A stretch of DNA of 64,000 nucleotides. Origin: Leptolyngbya sp. FACHB-261. GTDB lineage: Bacteria; Cyanobacteriota; Cyanobacteriia; FACHB-261. Position numbers and translations under genes: made by a program. Below are positions 1 through 8,970 of the stretch, one piece after another (the first letter of the stretch is position 1; every line of letters begins with the position of its first letter). The notes beneath the pieces are model-generated. The model had not been told where the DNA came from. It ran no database searches and was given only the letters and a program-made list of their open reading frames with translations. Location: contig NZ_JACJPL010000031.1 in NCBI RefSeq assembly GCF_014696065.1, forward strand, positions 930,001 through 994,000, read 5' to 3'.

Positions 1-127
1 ATAGCTTCTGTCTAGTAAACTCCCAGTCCACTTGATTATCTGTTAGGACTGTTGCAGTAGCTGTCTGTCACACTTGTTAAGTTCTCAAGTGTTATTCTAA
101 AGCTGAAGTAGTATTAGTGTGCACAAC

Positions 128-1591
128 ATGCCAGAATGCAAAGTATTCTATTCATGGCAGTCAGACTTACCCAACTCTACTAATCGTGGCTTTATCGAAA
201 AAGCCCTTGAAAATGCGGTGAAATCAATTCGCAATGATGAGTCCATAGAAGTTGAACCAGTTGTAGATCGTGATACTACTGGTGTTCCTGGATCACCTGA
301 TATTGCAAGTACTATTTTTGCCAAAATCGAGCAAACTCACATCTTCGTGTGTGATATTTCGATTATTAATTCAGGAAGTCAATTCCGTCCAACACCAAAT
401 CCGAATGTTTTGATTGAACTGGGTTATGCTATCAAAACTCTTGGTCCGGAACGGATCGTCATGATTATGAATACAGCATTTGGCGTACCAGAACATCTTC
501 CATTCGACTTGCGAATGAGAAGAGTAATTACTTACAAAATACCCGAAGCACCTACAGAAAAAGCATCAGAACGCAGACAACTTGAGACGAAGTTGGTGGC
601 TGCATTGGACACTATCTTTACAGATCATAGATTGCAAACAGTTGGCAAAATCATTCAACCTATATCCATAGGTGAGCAAGCGAGAATAGCTGTTGAAAAT
701 ACCCAACCTAATCAGGAGGTTTTAACTCGTAAGTTCATGACCGACTTGGTGGAGCGGCTTGATTCTATCGCTCCAAGTTTGACGGAAGTGGTTTCCGACC
801 AAATGATCATAGATGCAATAGGGCAAACTATTGAACTTGGAGTAGAGTTTTCTCATCTTGCAGAAGCCATTGCATCAATGAGTGCGCTAAATGCTGCAAC
901 GGCTATGTATAGGGGGTTTGAAGAAGTTCTCAATCGTTACGGTACACCAACTGGATTTGCAGGCAGTTTTTATAAGCAGGCTTTTGACTTTTACAAGTTT
1001 GTAGGGCATGAGTTTTTTGTAATGTTTTTCTCATTTCTAATTCGCGAGGAGCAATGGGAGATTATTACAAAAATCTTAGATGAAGACTTATACGTTGAAA
1101 GACCTTACGATTATAGCAAGCCTGATAATGTACCATTTACCTATATATGCTCACCTCTCGACTCTCTAGAGAATCGAAGACAACGCCTTAATCTCAATAC
1201 AATATCTGTACATGCTGACCTACTTAACGAGCGTCATACTCAAGGAGATCTAGCTGAAGTTGTTCCCATGCAGCAATTCATAAACGCTGACTGTTTTCTA
1301 TTTCTGAGAGCAGAACTCCAGCCATACACAATTAGTGCCTTCTCTGGATGGGCCGCATGGAGTATTATCTACGTCAAACAACCACCACGGTATTTAATCG
1401 AGGCTTATCGAATTAAGAACGCCCAGAAACTTCTAGCCCCATTAAAAATGGATAATGTCGAGATGCTTAGAGATAGAATGATTGAGATTACTCCTAAATT
1501 AGACCAAGCATTTAGACAAAATGTTTCACTTTACTTTCGCAAGCATCCTCTAGGAGATTTCTCCCCTCAAGATATTGGAAGCCGACAATAG
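128..1591 (+). CDS. TIR-like nucleotide-binding domain protein
   Basis: The first ~150 residues look like a TIR/STIR-type nucleotide-binding fold: a YSWQSD motif after the first strand, a VDRDTTG segment, a hydrophobic strand FVCDIS, and NPNVLIELGYA, where the glutamate sits at the usual catalytic or binding position of TIR-like domains. The C-terminal ~330 residues are helical and not recognised. Related TIR-like domains act as NAD-degrading effectors in bacterial immunity, so a defence or signalling role is plausible but inferred. An in-frame GTG lies at 119; I chose ATG 128 because it puts the first strand directly after the start. The gene is AT-rich and stands alone, followed by an antitoxin-like gene. 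No partner sensor gene is visible inside the window. Confidence 0.7.
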   Translation: MPECKVFYSWQSDLPNSTNRGFIEKALENAVKSIRNDESIEVEPVVDRDTTGVPGSPDIASTIFAKIEQTHIFVCDISIINSGSQFRPTPNPNVLIELGYAIKTLGPERIVMIMNTAFGVPEHLPFDLRMRRVITYKIPEAPTEKASERRQLETKLVAALDTIFTDHRLQTVGKIIQPISIGEQARIAVENTQPNQEVLTRKFMTDLVERLDSIAPSLTEVVSDQMIIDAIGQTIELGVEFSHLAEAIASMSALNAATAMYRGFEEVLNRYGTPTGFAGSFYKQAFDFYKFVGHEFFVMFFSFLIREEQWEIITKILDEDLYVERPYDYSKPDNVPFTYICSPLDSLENRRQRLNLNTISVHADLLNERHTQGDLAEVVPMQQFINADCFLFLRAELQPYTISAFSGWAAWSIIYVKQPPRYLIEAYRIKNAQKLLAPLKMDNVEMLRDRMIEITPKLDQAFRQNVSLYFRKHPLGDFSPQDIGSRQ

Positions 1592-1752
1592 CAGAAGTTC
1601 TAAGTGGTACTAAGTAAGTAACAATAACCAGTCTGGAGGTAACGATAGCAAGTGTGAAAGTATGATGTCTAACAAATGCTCGCACCCGAAGAGAATACTT
1701 AATTCATGAACAGTATGACATGATTGCCGGTAAAGGCGATTGAGTAAGTTAC

Positions 1753-1968
1753 ATGACGACTTGTCAGGACATTCGCCGTCAAGTTGAAAATCTTAAACCC
1801 GATGAGCAACTGCGTTTGTTAGCGGGGTTAGCTGGAATAGTAAGCCGTCGCATGGCTCCAAAACCTAAATACAGCATCATGGAACTGGAAGGGTTAGGAA
1901 AAGAAATCTGGCAAGGCATTGATGCTCAGGAGTACGTTGATCAGGAACGAGATTCATGGAATGACTAA
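1753..1968 (+). CDS. Antitoxin-like small protein, partner toxin missing
   Basis: A 71-residue acidic, helical protein (LKPDEQLRLLAGLA near the N-terminus, ending QERDSWND) that resembles antitoxins found upstream of PIN-domain toxins in cyanobacteria. In such pairs the toxin ATG overlaps the antitoxin stop. Here an ATG does overlap the end, at 1961, but its frame closes after 12 codons at 1999, so the toxin is absent or reduced to a stub. Function is inferred from size, composition and layout only. Confidence 0.55.
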   Translation: MTTCQDIRRQVENLKPDEQLRLLAGLAGIVSRRMAPKPKYSIMELEGLGKEIWQGIDAQEYVDQERDSWND

Positions 1969-2016
1969 TCCAGTTACAAACTATCAACCGATTGTGTAAC
2001 AACACAGCTGAGGTTT

Positions 2017-2430
2017 ATGAAACCTATTAGGAATATTCTTCTCATTATCCTTAGCTCATCTATTCTTGCGCCCGTTATCGCGTCCCTACTGGATAGACCA
2101 TCCCTCAGATTGATCAGTCAGTGGCCCCAATCGACATCCGTAAATTACCAATCACCTGGACCTTATTATTTGTCTGTAGTTGAAAGTGATATAGATTGGC
2201 GGGGTTTTCCTATACACATCGAACGGAATCATTTCATCTATGTCGGTCTTGAGAGCGGTAGTCCAACATACGGACACTACATTGACTTCTCATTTCATCC
2301 CGGCTACGACGATGTTGAGACACATATCAAGAAATCTGTTGTTGAATGGTCAGATTCTGGCGTGACCTTCAAGGAGGCTTCAGGCCACATCCTATTCATT
2401 CCAAAAGCAATGTTCACCGGAGGCCGCTAA
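2017..2430 (+). CDS. Hypothetical membrane-anchored or exported protein
   Basis: A 137-residue protein with a hydrophobic N-terminal helix at about residues 5-24 after a Lys/Arg start, which would act as a signal or membrane anchor. The rest is a polar, aromatic-rich domain without a motif I recognise. It starts 48 bases after the antitoxin-like gene on the same strand. Function unknown. Confidence 0.5.
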   Translation: MKPIRNILLIILSSSILAPVIASLLDRPSLRLISQWPQSTSVNYQSPGPYYLSVVESDIDWRGFPIHIERNHFIYVGLESGSPTYGHYIDFSFHPGYDDVETHIKKSVVEWSDSGVTFKEASGHILFIPKAMFTGGR

Positions 2431-2692
2431 AAGTTAGCTTGCTTTGTTTCTGATTTTGCGCGTCGCGTTAGGTCTTTGGGTTTAAGTCGCTACAATACGA
2501 GCAAGGTCAAGCTGCCCAATTCCTGTAATAACTTCTATTGTTCTTAACCTCAAGCCCCTCATTGAACTGAGTGATGACCAGTTCTAGTAGCTCAAAAACT
2601 TATAATAAAAACAACCTCTGCCTAAGGAAAGATTTAGCTTGCCTTCAAATAAAGTAGAAATGGAATGCTAAATCTAATGGAGATCGTATCCT

Positions 2693-3142
2693 ATGAAACT
2701 AAATCGTTTTATGAAAGGGTTCGCGACTGCAGGACGTTGGCTGGCGACAACACTGTTATTTCTATCAGCGATCACCTTCGTTTGGCAGGGTGCGTTTTTC
2801 TCTGACACCGCGGCAATGGCTGCTCCCGCTACAAACCTAATCGCATCAGCAGATGCAGGCTCTCGGGCTCAAGGCAAAGCGAGTGAAGATGCTGGGCGGA
2901 CCAAAGGTTTCGTTCGAGATACTGCAGAACAAGTTAAGAAAACTGCCAACAAAAACGCTGAGCGGGTTGAAAAAGCATCGGATGATAAGGGTGGCTTCTT
3001 TGCGCGTAGAGCCAAGAGAGATAGAGATTTAATTGAGAAGAGAGCAAATGAAGATGCGGCTCGGACTCAAAAAGCAATAGATGCTAGCAAAAATGCTGTC
3101 GAACGCACTGTTGATGGCGTCAAGGATGCTCTAGGCAACTAG
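2693..3142 (+). CDS. Exported Lys/Ala/Glu-rich helical protein
   Basis: A 149-residue protein with a signal-like hydrophobic segment at residues ~14-35 and a likely cleavage site after AAMA. The mature part is charged and Ala/Lys/Glu/Asp-rich, with repeated KxA and ExA spacing typical of amphipathic LEA-like or apolipoprotein-like helices. A stress or envelope role can be guessed but is not shown. A perfect 48-bp palindrome followed by T residues closes the transcript just downstream, so it is probably a single-gene unit. Confidence 0.6.
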   Translation: MKLNRFMKGFATAGRWLATTLLFLSAITFVWQGAFFSDTAAMAAPATNLIASADAGSRAQGKASEDAGRTKGFVRDTAEQVKKTANKNAERVEKASDDKGGFFARRAKRDRDLIEKRANEDAARTQKAIDASKNAVERTVDGVKDALGN

Positions 3143-3151
3143 ACAGTAGGT

Positions 3152-3203
3152 AATAGCTTGAAAGCCAGACAATCTAGATTGTCTGGCTTTCAAGCTATTT
3201 TTG
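3152..3203 (+). terminator. Intrinsic terminator, 24-bp perfect stem
   Basis: Bases 3152-3199 are a perfect palindrome (two 24-base halves meeting at AATCTAGATT), followed by a short T run on the + strand. It lies 9 bases after the stop of the exported helical protein and 76 bases before the convergent TPR-like gene ends. It fits rho-independent termination of the + strand gene and could also act on the other strand. Confidence 0.85.
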
Positions 3204-3275
3204 CGGGCAGAAATCAGAACAACGTCAGCGAACACAGGGACTTTGGTGAGTTGTTAGGCTGCTCGCTTAGCTTGT

Positions 3276-4901
3276 CTACTGATCAGATTGAATAACTTGC
3301 AGCACCTCGTCCAAAATTTTCAAGGAGCGCTCCTGATCCGACTCTCCAAACCAAGATTGGAACCAATCGCTTAGCGCAGCAGCAAAACCCTGAAGTCCTC
3401 CCTCAGTCTTGGGCTGGACATACTGTTTGGCGATTCCTAGCAAGGCATAAGCCTTGTATTGTCGCTCGCTTATCGTCCGAGCAAGTTGAAGCCCCTGCTC
3501 AAACTGTCCCTGCTCAGCAAAACCACGAGCTAACTCTGGGAAAATCCATTGCATGTGTTGTGTTTCACCAGGCGGTGCTGGAATTGATTTCACCACTTGC
3601 AAGGCTCGGTCGGGTTGCCCTGACTCCACATAACCAGAGGCAATCTCCGGAAAAACACTCTTCACTTGCCATTTCTGGGCAAACTGTAGCGCCTGGTCAT
3701 ACTGCTTCTGCGCTAGATAATGCCTCGCGATCTCTGCCAGCGTATTGTTTCGGTGGCTTCTTACTTGGGTGGCGAGTTCTGTTGCCCGCTCCACCTCTCC
3801 AGCTTTGGCATAGCCAATCGCGATTCCGCTCAACGCACCTTCGCGTTCCTCCACCTCTTCGATGGCTTGAGCTATCTGCTGAGCTTGATCAAAATTGCCA
3901 ACTTTGGCATAGCTTCTTGCCACACTAACTAATCCCAAATCTCTAGCTTGCGGTTGCTTGATTGCCTGCGCTAGCACTCTAGCTTCAGCTAGTACCTCGG
4001 TTGCTTTAGTTTGCTCGCCCAGGACTGCATATTGCTCTGCAACTTCACTCAAGAGAGAGACTCTTGCACCAGGGTAAAGCTTAATCACCAAGGTCCGAAT
4101 TTGAGGCACCGTTTGATCTAGGATTTCGATGGCTCGACGCTGTTGCCCCGCCTCTGCAAACTGCTTGGCAATTCTGAATTTTTGACCGATTTGCAATGAC
4201 TCGGATTCACTCAATTCCCCACCTTCGACTGGCTGCTGAAGCGCTTGCTCCAACACAGGCAGCATCTGCCGTTTGAGTTCAGGCTGACTCAGCCGTTCAG
4301 CCATCCCAATTAAAATGAGGGTGCGATAGTCAGCGGGAACATTTTGGGCGAAGGTCAGTGCCTGTTGCACCTGCTGCTTGGCTGGCTTGATGGCACCATC
4401 TTCGGCACGATGATTGGCAATCTCTGCCAGGGTGATCGGATCGCCCATGCCAGTGGCGATTGCAGTGGCAATGTCTTCATGTCCAGCTTGGGAAAACTCT
4501 TTAGCACGATTGAGCAGCGACTCATCAGGTGAGGTGGCACTACGACTACAACCTGTCGCTGCTTGAGCGCGAGCAACCTGAATTGATTCTGCCAACAGTT
4601 GCTTGCCTTTAGCTTCTTGACCCGCTAGCCAGTACCCCCCGGCTACCCTAACTAACGAATTACCCTGGAAGCATTTCTCCGGCATGCCTCTAGTGAGTAG
4701 CAGCGCTTGATCTAAGACCTGGATCGCTCGGTCTGAGTCTGCAATTGCAGCGTATTGCCAGGCTGCCTCCGTATACATACGAACTTTGTCAGAATCGGTT
4801 GTTGTGGCAAGGGCTTGCTCAGCCTGTCCAGCCAACATTAGGAAGAGGGCTATGGCAAGGATAGGATTTCGAGTTCTTAAATCCATGTTTGTCTGACTCA
4901 C
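3276..4901 (-). CDS. Exported tetratricopeptide-like repeat protein
   Basis: A 541-residue protein with an N-terminal signal-like segment (hydrophobic stretch to about residue 32, ending near QALA) followed by about a dozen ~34-residue helical repeats such as AEQYAVLGEQTKATEVLAEA and GYAKAGEVERATELA. These are TPR/Sel1-like and suggest a protein-interaction scaffold in the periplasm or at the outer membrane. No enzymatic motif is seen. An in-frame ATG six codons in (4886) is an equally good start. Nearby genes do not indicate a partner. Confidence 0.7.
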   Translation of the reverse strand: MSQTNMDLRTRNPILAIALFLMLAGQAEQALATTTDSDKVRMYTEAAWQYAAIADSDRAIQVLDQALLLTRGMPEKCFQGNSLVRVAGGYWLAGQEAKGKQLLAESIQVARAQAATGCSRSATSPDESLLNRAKEFSQAGHEDIATAIATGMGDPITLAEIANHRAEDGAIKPAKQQVQQALTFAQNVPADYRTLILIGMAERLSQPELKRQMLPVLEQALQQPVEGGELSESESLQIGQKFRIAKQFAEAGQQRRAIEILDQTVPQIRTLVIKLYPGARVSLLSEVAEQYAVLGEQTKATEVLAEARVLAQAIKQPQARDLGLVSVARSYAKVGNFDQAQQIAQAIEEVEEREGALSGIAIGYAKAGEVERATELATQVRSHRNNTLAEIARHYLAQKQYDQALQFAQKWQVKSVFPEIASGYVESGQPDRALQVVKSIPAPPGETQHMQWIFPELARGFAEQGQFEQGLQLARTISERQYKAYALLGIAKQYVQPKTEGGLQGFAAALSDWFQSWFGESDQERSLKILDEVLQVIQSDQ

Positions 4902-5121
4902 TTAATTTGCGGTGCCTGATGTGATGGGTCAAGACGCACCTCTCCTCAGAAGACAGTTTTTGGAGTTGGCTTGAGCCAAGTTCCGGCAGAGCTTCATCCA
5001 AACTTTAAGAACCCAAAAAAATCAAACAGAGGTACCAAACCTGCTCTACCTCTCAATGAGGAAACACGATTAAGAGTTGATCAGCAAATGAAGCCAAGCC
5101 AGTTCAAAGATAGTTTATTCC

Positions 5122-5148
5122 AGCTAGTCTAGCTAGTCTAGCTAGTTC
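5122..5148. repeat. Three tandem 9-bp repeats at an AraC gene end
   Basis: The 9-mer AGCTAGTCT occurs at 5122 and 5131, and a one-base variant pair ends at 5148. The array overlaps the stop codon of the AraC-type gene (5138-5140). It is probably a slippage product. No function is evident. Confidence 0.6.
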
Positions 5149-6031
5149 GATAGGTTTTCGGGGCCACCCCCATATACTGTCGAAACCACTTGCCTAGATG
5201 ACTATGGCTACTAAACCCACAGAGTAGAGCAATGTCCATGATCGGCAGGTCTGTCGTTTTGAGTAACTGCTTGGCGCGTTCCACCCGTTGCTGAAGGACA
5301 TATTGGTAAGGAGATACTCCTGTTGATTGCTTAAAGAGCCGACTAAAATGAAACTGACTTAATCCCAGCACTTCAGCGAGACTAGAGAGTTGAATATCGT
5401 CTGCTAAGCAATCATTGATGTAGTCTGTAACTTGCAATAGCTGGCAATCACTTAATCCTCCAGCGTACAAAACAACGGATGATTGAACAGCATAATAATT
5501 TCTGAGCAAATTCACAGCTAACACGTTTGTTAGCGATTCGACATAGAGCCGTCCTGCGGGTCCCCCATCGTGGAGTTCACTCAACAACATCATGCCAATT
5601 TGTTCGATCTGAGGGTTTTTAGTTCTGAATTCTGGCAAGAGTGCTATGCGACTAGCGCCAATTTCAAGTGCATTTTGAGCAACTTGCTCTAGAAACTTAG
5701 ATGTAACGCGAATCCGTAAGTATCGATCATCTTGGTGCCATTGACTGAATAGGAGCACTCCCGCAGGAGCAATGGTTAAGTCGCCTCTGCTGAAAAGGCT
5801 GGTTTGACGGTGGTCGTCTAACACCTGCAACAAACGAGAAGGGCGACGGTTCAACGATAAGCAGAGGGTGTGTTCTGCTAGGCTCTGATATTGCTCTTGC
5901 CCCGGAGGTTGATGAAACTCTTCCACCACAAGGTTCTTCCAACCATAAACTTGACTGGAGACAAGCGGGGGCTGGAGTTTAGCCTCTGGCGATTGAACAG
6001 TCCGCATTGATGTTGTCACTGGTGATTGCAT
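5138..6031 (-). CDS. AraC-family transcriptional regulator
   Basis: A 297-residue regulator. The C-terminal ~100 residues hold two helix-turn-helix units: LSSLAEVLGLSQFHFSRLFK and IMDIALLCGFSSHSHLGKWF, followed by GVAPKTYR, the AraC/XylS signature. The N-terminal ~180 residues form a cupin-like sensor domain of unknown ligand. It is transcribed divergently from a MATE exporter, with 175 bases between them, so it most likely controls that exporter and itself. It is a paralogue of the regulator at 18846-19790, sharing the PQIxQIGxxLLxEL and YxGGLSxxxLxQVxxYI segments. Confidence 0.9.
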   Translation of the reverse strand: MQSPVTTSMRTVQSPEAKLQPPLVSSQVYGWKNLVVEEFHQPPGQEQYQSLAEHTLCLSLNRRPSRLLQVLDDHRQTSLFSRGDLTIAPAGVLLFSQWHQDDRYLRIRVTSKFLEQVAQNALEIGASRIALLPEFRTKNPQIEQIGMMLLSELHDGGPAGRLYVESLTNVLAVNLLRNYYAVQSSVVLYAGGLSDCQLLQVTDYINDCLADDIQLSSLAEVLGLSQFHFSRLFKQSTGVSPYQYVLQQRVERAKQLLKTTDLPIMDIALLCGFSSHSHLGKWFRQYMGVAPKTYRTS

Positions 6032-6206
6032 CGCAGAGACCTTTCTATCTGCCTTAGTTTAAGGGATTTTAGGATGGTAGCCGCTTAGAATTTAGAACCT
6101 ATCGCAAGATGCTGATAGTTGCGCAAGGTTTGAGTAGTCAGTCGGCATTCAAATTTCTTAGATTGTAAACCGTGAATCAGTATTATGGCGAAGAGGCACA
6201 GCAATC
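6032..6206. promoter_or_regulatory. Divergent AraC-MATE promoter region
   Basis: 175 non-coding bases between divergent start codons of an AraC-type regulator and a MATE transporter. Any operator and both promoters must lie here, but I cannot point to a convincing direct repeat. The call rests on layout. Confidence 0.4.
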
Positions 6207-7586
6207 GTGACTAAAAGGTTAGTTAAATCGAGCATTGAGATAGAGGGTCGTGAATTTCTAAAACTTGCCGTCCCCCTAGCCAGTGCTCAAGTCGCCCAAG
6301 CTGCTGTTGGCTTTGTAGACACGATTATGATGGGCCACTTAAACACGGAAAGTCTAGCAGCTGGCGGCTTAGCATCAGTATCCTTTCAGCTTGTCTTGAA
6401 CATAGCGAGCGGTATCGTGATGGCAGTCAGCCCACTGGTCGCAGAAGCTTATGGGGCAGGCCGAAAAAGGCAAATCGAGCAAATTGCGCGTCAAGGAATA
6501 TGGTTATCGGTGCTTCTCAGCATCCCTCTGATGTTGATAATTAGGCATTTAGATTCAGCATTACTTTTGCTTCAGCAACCTGCGCCAATCGTTGCCCTTG
6601 CAGATCAGTATCTCAACTTCATCCTGTGGGGAATCTTTCCAGCGCTGGGGTTTGCGATGTTGAGAGGCTATGTATCGGCTATCTCCCAAGCCCATGTTGT
6701 GACCGTGATTGTCGTGATCGGAACGCTGTTCAATGTGGCAGGCAATTATATTTTAGGATTCGGTAAGTTTGGCTTTCCACGCATGGAGTTAGCGGGGCTA
6801 GGATTAGCCAGTGGGCTAAGCTTCTGGTTAATGTTCCTGATTTTCCTGATCTACATTCTTAGGCATCCACAGTTAAAGGAATACCGCTTCTTGCAGAATC
6901 TGCATCGGCTGAGGCCTCAGCTTCTGCAGCGTTTAATGGTGATTGGAGTCGCAATCGCCGTTACTATTGCCTTGGAATATGGATTGTTCGCAGTTATCAC
7001 ATTTCTCATGGGCATCTTGGGAACCGAAGTCCTAGCGGCGCATCAGACGGTCTACCAAACGATGTACATCATTTTCATGGTTCCCTTGGGGATGTCTTAT
7101 GCAGTTACTGCCCGCGTCGGTCAGTGGTTCGGACAGCAAGATCTTAAAGGGGCAAGACGAGCTGGGTATGTCAGCATTGGCATTGCAGCAACATTCATGG
7201 TCCTGACAGCCATCGCTTTAATCGTATATCGTCAACAGGTGATTGGCCTCTACTTGGATATTGACAACCCAGAGAATGCTTATGTAATCAGATTAGCCGT
7301 GCCGATGCTGCTCATCTCCGCGTTAGCTCAACTCTTGGATGGGGTACAGCGGGTCGCAATGGGTGCATTATATGGACTTCAAGATACCCGCCTACCGATG
7401 TTTTTAAGTGGGCTCGCTTTCTGGGGTGTGGGATTGACTAGTGGCTACCTGCTGGGATTTCCCTTAGGGCTGGGAGGTGTTGGACTGTGGACAGGACAAT
7501 CAATTGGGGTAGCCGTCGCTGGCGTGATTTTCGTGTGGCGTTTTCATAGGCTAACTGCCCGAAGATGCTACCTTGGTTCCGAGTGA
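6207..7586 (+). CDS. MATE-family multidrug/sodium efflux transporter
   Basis: A 459-residue protein with about 12 hydrophobic segments in two homologous halves. The first half opens with LAVPLASAQVAQAAVGFVDTIMMGHL, split here as PLASAQVAQA then FVDTIMMG, the MATE signature region. Such proteins export cationic drugs or metabolites in exchange for Na+ or H+. The start is GTG 6207. The size is normal for NorM/MATE proteins. It is divergent from an AraC-type regulator, suggesting substrate-induced expression. Confidence 0.9.
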   Translation: MTKRLVKSSIEIEGREFLKLAVPLASAQVAQAAVGFVDTIMMGHLNTESLAAGGLASVSFQLVLNIASGIVMAVSPLVAEAYGAGRKRQIEQIARQGIWLSVLLSIPLMLIIRHLDSALLLLQQPAPIVALADQYLNFILWGIFPALGFAMLRGYVSAISQAHVVTVIVVIGTLFNVAGNYILGFGKFGFPRMELAGLGLASGLSFWLMFLIFLIYILRHPQLKEYRFLQNLHRLRPQLLQRLMVIGVAIAVTIALEYGLFAVITFLMGILGTEVLAAHQTVYQTMYIIFMVPLGMSYAVTARVGQWFGQQDLKGARRAGYVSIGIAATFMVLTAIALIVYRQQVIGLYLDIDNPENAYVIRLAVPMLLISALAQLLDGVQRVAMGALYGLQDTRLPMFLSGLAFWGVGLTSGYLLGFPLGLGGVGLWTGQSIGVAVAGVIFVWRFHRLTARRCYLGSE

Positions 7587-7642
7587 TGTTATCTTTCCTT
7601 AGTTGTTAGTTATTAAAAGACTCGTTAGACAAGATGTAGGTA

Positions 7643-8275
7643 ATGCTTAGAGAATACTGGGAAGAGACTTGGCAGAAACTACAGGCTCCTACGGTGTCTC
7701 AAGACGTTTTGGAAAAGTTGATTCGCGCCTATTCTTCACCCCATCGCTTCTACCACAACCTCACCCATATCGAAGATTGCTTCACCATATTCGAGCAAGC
7801 TAAATCTTTGGCTACCCACCCAGAAGAGATCGAGTTAGCAATTTGGTTTCATGACGCTGTTTATGACCCAAGAGGAAGCGCGAACGAGCAAAAAAGTGCT
7901 GAGTGGGCACAGTTTGTTATTAACCAATCCGGTCTCGGCAACGCTATTGTTGAAAGAGTCTCTCGCTTGATCTTAGCTACCCGTCACAATGCCAAACTAA
8001 AAGACAGAGATGCACAAATATTAATCGATGTAGACCTCTCAATCCTAGGCAGAGAAGAGGATACTTTCTGGCGATATGAAGAGAACATTAGGAAGGAGTA
8101 TGCTTGGGTTCCAGAAAGCCTCTTTAGGCAGAAGAGGGTAGAGATTTTACGCAGCTTCCTGAACCGGCAGCACATCTATCATCTTGATGAGTATAGAGAG
8201 AGGTTCGAGGCAAGAGCCCGCGCAAATTTAATGCAAGCAATAGCGAGGTTAGAGAACGTAACTAGAGCTGTATAA
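7643..8275 (+). CDS. HD-superfamily metal-dependent phosphohydrolase
   Basis: A 210-residue predicted phosphohydrolase. The metal-binding pattern is visible as YHNLTHIEDC, WFHDAVYDP and a later DVDLSILG aspartate, as in the family of stand-alone HD hydrolases with an H...HD...D arrangement. The substrate is unknown. It lies between the MATE gene and a GNAT gene on the same strand with short gaps, so it may share a transcript. Confidence 0.85.
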   Translation: MLREYWEETWQKLQAPTVSQDVLEKLIRAYSSPHRFYHNLTHIEDCFTIFEQAKSLATHPEEIELAIWFHDAVYDPRGSANEQKSAEWAQFVINQSGLGNAIVERVSRLILATRHNAKLKDRDAQILIDVDLSILGREEDTFWRYEENIRKEYAWVPESLFRQKRVEILRSFLNRQHIYHLDEYRERFEARARANLMQAIARLENVTRAV

Positions 8276-8371
8276 CAATGGCATATACCACCATGAGTGT
8301 TAAATCTGGTCGTCAGATATTCGTGTAAGTCGCTAATATTGAGGGTTAGATGCAGAAGAAACACTTTTACT

Positions 8372-8881
8372 ATGAAAATCCTGGAAACAAACCGGCTAAT
8401 TCTTCGCAAACTATCTATCGAAGACGCAGATTTTATGTTTGAGCTTGTGAACGAGCCCTCTTGGTTGCACTCCATTGGAGACAAAGGTGTGAAAACCCTT
8501 GATGATGCTCGTGACTATATCTTGAAAGGCCCGATTCACAGCTATAAGCAGTTTGGCTTCGGGCTATACCTAACTGAGTTGAAGCAGAGCAGAATTCCGA
8601 TTGGAATCTGTGGTCTGATTAAAAGGGAATCCTTGAAGGATGTAGATATCGGCTTTGCTTTTTTGCCAAGTTTTTGGGGTAATGGATATGCCTATGAGTC
8701 AGCCTCTGCTGTGATAGGACTCGCAAAAAATGCGCTGGTCCTAAATCGCATTGTGGGTGTAACTACATTGGACAATCACAGCTCAATCAAAGTTCTCGAA
8801 AAGCTAGGTTTAAGATTCGAACAAGTGATCAGGTTGTCTGAAAACAGTTCGGAAGTTAATTTGTTTGCACGCGACCTCTAA
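8372..8881 (+). CDS. GNAT-family N-acetyltransferase
   Basis: About 169 residues starting METNRL-like (MKILETNRLILRKL), typical of RimJ/RimL-type acetyltransferases. The acetyl-CoA region is FLPSFWGNGYAYESA, followed by the DNHSSIKVLEKLG segment. The frame is open upstream to 8297, but ATG 8372 places the conserved N-terminus correctly. The acceptor substrate is unknown. Confidence 0.88.
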   Translation: MKILETNRLILRKLSIEDADFMFELVNEPSWLHSIGDKGVKTLDDARDYILKGPIHSYKQFGFGLYLTELKQSRIPIGICGLIKRESLKDVDIGFAFLPSFWGNGYAYESASAVIGLAKNALVLNRIVGVTTLDNHSSIKVLEKLGLRFEQVIRLSENSSEVNLFARDL

Positions 8882-8970
8882 CAGGCTGAGCCGTCCATAT
8901 TCAGGATAAAGTTGTTAAGGCTATTGGTAGGACGAATTCTCTAGATCCTTGAAACCATAAAATCACAACT

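Noticed and set aside
1-118. Left-edge sequence before the TIR-like gene
   Set aside because: No coding frame or clear promoter motif; too short to interpret.
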